Shown here: positions 59,861 through 64,000 of the stretch, one piece after another | Layout of the letters: each line of letters opens with the position of its first letter | Position numbering within the stretch: position 1 is the first letter of the stretch | The notes under the pieces: model-generated | What the model was told of the DNA's origin: nothing | What the model saw: the letters and a program-made list of their open reading frames with translations, nothing else | The model's database searches: none | Program-made: the position numbers and the translations under genes | DNA from: Hoeflea sp. | Lineage (GTDB): Bacteria; Pseudomonadota; Alphaproteobacteria; Rhizobiales; Rhizobiaceae | Assembly: GCA_019084245.1 (NCBI GenBank) | Contig: JAHRFE010000013.1 | Coordinates: forward strand, 62,001-126,000 | Reading direction: 5' to 3' | DNA length: 64,000 nt

Positions 59861-60697
59861 ATGGCAAGATGGATCACGGCGCTCATGACAGCTGCGGGTC
59901 TGGTTGCGGCCCTTCCGGGCGCGCAGGCTCAGGAGCCTGTCGACGTGGCGCTGGTGCTGGCGGTCGATGTGTCCCGCTCGATGTCGCCACGGGAACTGAC
60001 GATCCAGCGCGAGGGCTATGCAGCCGCGCTCAATCATCCCGACGTGGTGCGCGCCATCGCGCAAGGCGCTTATGGCCGCATTGCCATCACCATGTTCGAA
60101 TGGGCCGGGAACGGCTCGATCCGCGAGGTGTTCGACTGGACGCTGGTGGAAACCGCGGCGGACGCCGATCAGGTGTCGGCTCTTGTTCTGGACTCGATGC
60201 CGCTGGCGCAGCGGCGCACCTCGATCTCAGGCGCCATCAAGCACGCGGTGAAGCGGCTGGACGAGGCGCCGTTCGACGGGTTTCGCAAGGTGATCGATGT
60301 CTCCGGGGATGGCCCCAACAATCATGGCGGGCCGGTCCTGAGCGCCCGCGAGGAGGCCCTGGCGCAGCGCATCGTCATCAACGGCCTGCCGTTGATGACG
60401 AGCGACGGGCCGGGCGGCGGCTTCAATATCGGCGATCTCGACACCTATTACGCGGAGTGTGTGATCGGCGGGCCGGGGAGCTTTCTGGTGCCGGTCAAGA
60501 GCTGGGACCAGTTTCCGGAGGCGATCCGCCGCAAGCTGATCCTTGAGATCGGCAGCCTGCCGGACGAACTGCCCGCGGTCGTCCCCGCCCAGGCGCTGCC
60601 GTCGTCGCCCTTCCTGCGACCGTCGAGCGAGCCCTATGACTGCCTGATTGGCGAGAAGATCTGGGAGCAGCGGCGCTGGATGTTTGACGAACCGTGA
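59861..60697 (+). CDS. DUF1194 family secreted protein (vWA-like)
   Basis: 278 residues. A signal peptide (MARWITALMTAAGLVAALPGAQA) leads to a von Willebrand A-like domain with the metal-site motif D36-x-S38-x-S40 (VLAVDVSRSMSP). It continues with RIAITMFEWAG, SISGAIKHAVKRL and KVIDVSGDGPNNHGGPV, all typical of DUF1194. It is exported and of unknown role; vWA domains usually bind other proteins through a metal. It stands alone between the HigBA-like pair and the regulators. Confidence 0.88.
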   Translation: MARWITALMTAAGLVAALPGAQAQEPVDVALVLAVDVSRSMSPRELTIQREGYAAALNHPDVVRAIAQGAYGRIAITMFEWAGNGSIREVFDWTLVETAADADQVSALVLDSMPLAQRRTSISGAIKHAVKRLDEAPFDGFRKVIDVSGDGPNNHGGPVLSAREEALAQRIVINGLPLMTSDGPGGGFNIGDLDTYYAECVIGGPGSFLVPVKSWDQFPEAIRRKLILEIGSLPDELPAVVPAQALPSSPFLRPSSEPYDCLIGEKIWEQRRWMFDEP

Positions 60698-61021
60698 GCA
60701 AGGGCTGCCGGTTCTGATCCCCCTGCCATCAGGCGGGTTTTGCCCCTACCAGATCTGAATGGCAAGAATCCGGCCCGGCGGAGGGAATTGGCTGGCTTGC
60801 GGCTGGCCAGTCGCCGCGCGTCATTTCGGTGTAACCTGATGAAAAATCACATATTATTCACGCGTGATCAATTCGGTGGTAGGTCGGATTGTTGCGGGCG
60901 CGTCGCACGGATTGACGCCGGCCAGACCGGGAGGCGGTGGCTGCAGACCAGATCGGCTTCAACCGTTAACTGAAATTCAATCGCCGCTTTGGTAGTTTCG
61001 GTCGATTGAAGGGGTAGGCGC
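60698..61021. other. Intergenic region with a TCACGCGTGA palindrome
   Basis: About 320 bases without a gene. The 10-bp palindrome TCACGCGTGA lies at 60858-60867 next to an AT-rich stretch (60840-60860). It is a possible operator or promoter region for the first twin-receiver gene, about 155 bases downstream. No clear -35/-10 pair was identified. Confidence 0.4.
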
Positions 61022-61867
61022 ATGTTCATCGGGCTTTCAGGTATGCAGTATTCCGGCGGGTCTCTCGGGTCCCACCGCATCATCGTGGCGGAAGATTCCA
61101 ACGTGTTTACCTCCATGATCGGGCAGACGCTGAAAGAGAATTTCGACATCGACATCGAGGTGTGCCGCAGTTTCGAAGAGCTGCAACTGGCGTTCGAATA
61201 CAATGAACGCCCGATCACCCTGGCGATCTCCAACATCAACCTGCCGGGCGCCGAAAACGGCGAGGCGCTGAATTATCTGGCCGATCTGTCGATCCCGATC
61301 ATCGTCTTCACCGGCACCTTCCACGAATCCACGCGCGAGGGCATTCTGGCTCGCGACATCGTCGATTACGTGATCAAAGACAATATCCTGGCGATCGATC
61401 TGCTGGCGGAATCGGTCTGCCGCTTTCTCACCAATCACCGCCACCATGTGCTCATCGTCGATGACAGCGCCACCGCGCGGGCGCTGTTGCGCAGCCGGCT
61501 GGAGCGGTTCAACTTCAAGGTCAGCGCTGCCGAGAACGGCGCCCGGGCCCTCGATATCCTGAAGGTCACCCCGGATATCGGCCTGGTGATCACCGACTAC
61601 AACATGCCTGACATCGACGGCTTCGAGCTGACGCGGCGTTTGCGTGCGGTGCGCGGCAGCCATGAGCTCAGGATCATCGGCGTTTCGTCCTCCGACAACC
61701 GGATGCTCTCAGCCCGGTTCCTGAAGGCGGGCGGCAATGATTTCATGCTGCGGCCCTATGTCGACGAGGAATTCTACTGCCGCGTCAATCAGAACCTCGA
61801 CACGCTTGATCAGATCAAGTCGGCGCGGAGATGGATGGGGAGCCGCGCTGCGGCAAAGGTCGCCTGA
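61022..61867 (+). CDS. Twin-receiver response regulator, first receiver lacking the phosphoacceptor Asp
   Basis: 281 residues with two receiver domains and no output domain. Receiver 1 (about 18-137) has the acidic pair E24-D25 and the Lys in DYVIKD, but the phosphoacceptor position is N71 (LAISNINLP; codon AAC). Receiver 2 (about 142-262) is complete: D147-D148, D192 in VITDYNMPDIDGF and SS/K-type features near ASFLK-like ARFLKAGGNDFMLRPY. Such proteins relay signals to kinases, phosphatases or chemotaxis-like parts. A second gene of the same build follows 60 bases downstream. Confidence 0.88.
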   Translation: MFIGLSGMQYSGGSLGSHRIIVAEDSNVFTSMIGQTLKENFDIDIEVCRSFEELQLAFEYNERPITLAISNINLPGAENGEALNYLADLSIPIIVFTGTFHESTREGILARDIVDYVIKDNILAIDLLAESVCRFLTNHRHHVLIVDDSATARALLRSRLERFNFKVSAAENGARALDILKVTPDIGLVITDYNMPDIDGFELTRRLRAVRGSHELRIIGVSSSDNRMLSARFLKAGGNDFMLRPYVDEEFYCRVNQNLDTLDQIKSARRWMGSRAAAKVA

Positions 61868-61927
61868 CCTTGTCAGGGCATTTTCTCAGTCGTGCGGCCG
61901 AAACCGCGCGCAATTGGAGTAGCTGCT

Positions 61928-62785
61928 TTGCCTAGAGCGAAAAAAGACGCTGGGATGCGCGCCAGTCTTGCGACCGCGCCCGAACGCCTGCGTGTCCTGC
62001 TTGTCGAAGATTCGCGGATGTTCACCTCGGCGCTGAAATACCGGTTCGAAACCGATCTGGGCGTCGATGTCGTCACCTGCAGCTCATTGGCTGAAATGCG
62101 GCAGGCTGCCGCCGGCGCCGATCACGGGTTCTTTGTCGCCGTGACCGACCTCAACCTGCCGGATTCGCCCCATTGCGAGGCGCTCGACTATGCGCTTGAA
62201 ATCGACCTGCCGACCATTGTGTTCACCGGCAAGTTCGATTTCAACACGCGCAAGAGCATCCTGAAGAAGAACGTGCTCGATTACGTCATCAAGGACAATG
62301 ACCGGGCGTTTGACGAGATCGTCATGGCGGTCGGCCGGATCATTTCCAACCGCGATTTCCGCATTCTGGTCGTCGACGACACGAAAACCCAGCGCAGCAT
62401 CCTGTCATCGATGCTTACGGCGCAGAAATTCGAGATTGTCGAAGCTGCCTCGGGGCAGGAGGCGCTTGAGGCCATCGAAGCACATCCGGATATCAGCCTG
62501 GTGCTGACGGATTACCACATGGGCGACATGGATGGCTATCAGCTGACCCGCAAGCTGCGCCGCAAATATTCCGACGACGTGCTGCGCATCATCGGCATTT
62601 CCAATTCGAACGATCCCGAGCTTTCAGCCAGTTTCCTCAAGGCCGGGGCGAGCGATTTTCTCTACCGTCCCTTCGTCCAGGAGGAATTCCAGTGCCGCAT
62701 CGCGCAGAACATCGGCATTCTGGTGAAGATGGAAGCCTTGAAAAAGGCAGCCTCGCTGTTGCCGATTGTCGCCGCGTCGGCCTGA
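61928..62785 (+). CDS. Twin-receiver response regulator with both phosphoacceptors
   Basis: 285 residues from a TTG at 61928, chosen for GGAG 8 bases upstream; a GTG at 61892 and an ATG at 61955 are alternatives. Receiver 1 has E27-D28 and D74 (VAVTDLNLPD); receiver 2 has D150-D151 and D195 (VLTDYHMGDMDGY) with SASFLKAGASDFLYRPF. It is clearly a paralogue of the preceding protein (shared DYVIKDN, EEFxCRIxQNI, FLKAG blocks), so the two genes arose by tandem duplication. There is no output domain. Confidence 0.87.
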   Translation: MPRAKKDAGMRASLATAPERLRVLLVEDSRMFTSALKYRFETDLGVDVVTCSSLAEMRQAAAGADHGFFVAVTDLNLPDSPHCEALDYALEIDLPTIVFTGKFDFNTRKSILKKNVLDYVIKDNDRAFDEIVMAVGRIISNRDFRILVVDDTKTQRSILSSMLTAQKFEIVEAASGQEALEAIEAHPDISLVLTDYHMGDMDGYQLTRKLRRKYSDDVLRIIGISNSNDPELSASFLKAGASDFLYRPFVQEEFQCRIAQNIGILVKMEALKKAASLLPIVAASA

Positions 62786-62800
62786 GCTTGGAATCCCAGT

Positions 62801-63802
62801 TCAGGCTGCGGCCTGGTACTGCTTGCGCTCGGCGCGCTCCTGTTGCGGCGAGCGGTTGTAAAGCTCGCGGTAGCATTTGGAGAAATGCGAGGCGGAGACA
62901 AAGCCGCAGGCGACCGCCACCTCGACCACCGGCATCGGAGACTGGATGAGCAGGTGCCGCGCCCGGTCGAGCCGGATCTCGAGATAGTAGCGCGCCGGCG
63001 AGCGGCCCATTTCCTGGCGGAACAGGCGTTCGATCTGGCGCCGCGACAGGCCGGCGTCGTCGGCGATCTCGATCAGCGACAGCGGTTCGGACAGATTGGC
63101 TTCCATCAGTTCGATGATCGACAGCACCTTGGCATTCTGGACGCCGAGGCGGGCGCGCAGCGGCAGGCGCTGGCGGTCATGGGCGTTGCGGACCCGGTCG
63201 GTCAGCGCCATTTCACAGATGCGGTTGACCAGCGTGTCGTCATGATCCTCGCCGATCAGGCTCAGCATCATGTCGAGTGCTGCAGTGCCGCCGGCACAGG
63301 TGTGGATGTTGCCGTCGATTTCATAGAGATCGGCATAGACATGGGCCTTGGGGAAGGCCTCGGAAAAGCCCGGCAGATTTTCCCAATGGATGGCGCAGCG
63401 CCGGCCCGACAGCAGCCCGGCCTTCGCCAGGATGTGGGCGCCGGTGCACAATCCGCCGATGGCCACGCCGCGATTGTTCTCCTCACGCAGCCAGGCGAGC
63501 ACCGACTTGTTGTCGAAACGCTCGACATTGACGCCGGAACAGACGAACACCATGGTGGGCCGGTTCTCGCCCGACAGGCTGCGGCGTTCGTCGGCGAGCG
63601 AGGTGTTGACCGCCACCACGACCTGGTTCGAGGCGGGCACAGGCGCGCCGTCATGGGACGCCAGACGCCATGTGTAGCACTCGTAGCCCAGCATCCGGTT
63701 GGCCAGGCGCAAGGGCTCGATCGCCATGGAAAATGCGATCATGGAAAATTCCGGAACCATGAAAAAGACGATCGACCGCATATGCTTCGTATGTGAGGGC
63801 AT
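62801..63802 (-). CDS. GlxA-family AraC-type transcriptional regulator
   Basis: 333 residues. The N-terminal DJ-1/PfpI-like domain (about 8-185) has FFMVPEFSMIAFSMAIEPLRLANRM and GGLCTGAHILAKAGLLSGRRCAIHWE. The C-terminal AraC domain (about 230-325) has LSLIEIADDAGLSRRQIERLFRQEMGRSPARYYLEIRLDRARHLL and VVEVAVACGFVSASHFSKCYRELYNRSP. It resembles GbdR/CdhR-type regulators of betaine and carnitine breakdown, and a dimethylglycine dehydrogenase-like gene lies 4 kb away, but direct control of that gene is unproven. The 198 bases after it hold no recognised gene. Confidence 0.9.
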   Translation of the reverse strand: MPSHTKHMRSIVFFMVPEFSMIAFSMAIEPLRLANRMLGYECYTWRLASHDGAPVPASNQVVVAVNTSLADERRSLSGENRPTMVFVCSGVNVERFDNKSVLAWLREENNRGVAIGGLCTGAHILAKAGLLSGRRCAIHWENLPGFSEAFPKAHVYADLYEIDGNIHTCAGGTAALDMMLSLIGEDHDDTLVNRICEMALTDRVRNAHDRQRLPLRARLGVQNAKVLSIIELMEANLSEPLSLIEIADDAGLSRRQIERLFRQEMGRSPARYYLEIRLDRARHLLIQSPMPVVEVAVACGFVSASHFSKCYRELYNRSPQQERAERKQYQAAA

Positions 63803-64000
63803 TCAAAAATCCCAGTTCGCGCCCCCGCGAGGCCCATGTCGCGATCAGGCCATAAATTTCGCGATTTGTCACTGGGATGACACGCAAATATTTCGGCCTG
63901 CGACATGGTCCGCAGCGGGGACGGGACCGGGAATTGCCGGGCTTCACAGCATCGGACGGGCATGGATATCGGCTTGCGCGCTGCTCAGCGATGGCAGATC

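Noticed and set aside
63803-64000. Frames in the last 198 bases
   Set aside because: All are overlapping shadows upstream of the GlxA-type gene; no start signal or domain supports a gene.

Overview
The window is about 64 kb of GC-rich, gene-dense chromosome. Its families point to an alphaproteobacterium, most likely of the Hyphomicrobiales (rhizobial group; a Hoeflea- or Phyllobacteriaceae-like genome would fit). The hints are three solute-importer operons (sugar ABC, TRAP, branched-chain-type ABC), a GlxA/AraC regulator, a DUF1611/DgcN enzyme, a PIG-V-type mannosyltransferase, twin-receiver response regulators, and a C-rich palindromic repeat of the kind common in rhizobial intergenic DNA. 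No RNA gene and no CRISPR array was seen.

Layout. (1) 1-14.3 kb: an envelope glycolipid or polysaccharide locus. It holds a DXD sugar transferase (cut by the window edge), a PgpA-like phosphatase, a polysaccharide deacetylase, a GT4 glycosyltransferase, a CDP-alcohol phosphatidyltransferase, a DegT-type aminotransferase, two PlsC-like acyltransferases (one lacking the catalytic His), a sulfotransferase and several membrane glycosyltransferases. (2) 14.4-23.3 kb: an EamA exporter, then a sensor kinase/response regulator pair divergent from a sugar ABC importer with a gluconolactonase-like enzyme. (3) 23.3-27.3 kb: a TRAP importer divergent from a GntR/FCD regulator. (4) 27.4-36.1 kb: small and poorly known genes, a two-PilZ protein, a LuxR-type regulator, two methyltransferases (one a stand-alone Hen1-like enzyme), a membrane glycosyltransferase-like protein and DgcN. 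(5) 36.1-52.3 kb: an acyl-CoA synthetase plus branched-chain-type ABC operon, then a TetR regulator with leucine-catabolism genes (isovaleryl-CoA dehydrogenase and both methylcrotonyl-CoA carboxylase subunits). Two toxin-antitoxin cassettes, a DUF1622 protein and a DUF559 nuclease element sit between these catabolic genes. (6) 52.4-64 kb: DUF924, a large MscS channel, a dimethylglycine/sarcosine dehydrogenase-like enzyme, a HigBA pair, a DUF1194 secreted protein, two twin-receiver regulators and a GlxA-type regulator.

How the parts work together. An almost identical 18-bp palindrome lies upstream of the acyl-CoA synthetase/ABC operon (36123-36140) and of the tetR-ivd genes (44013-44030), so one TetR protein probably links acid or amino acid uptake, CoA activation and leucine breakdown. 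Each of the three importer operons has a perfect GC-rich hairpin just behind its binding-protein gene, a likely shared way of making more binding protein than membrane components.

Most unusual points: the 532-bp element at 48997-49528, in which a Vsr-like DUF559 nuclease gene is bounded by two structured inverted repeats; a toxin-antitoxin cassette inserted at the 3' end of ivd that left a diverged copy of that 3' end behind; a stand-alone Hen1-type RNA methyltransferase; and the lipid/glycan locus at the left. All functional calls come from reading sequence motifs; no database search was run.
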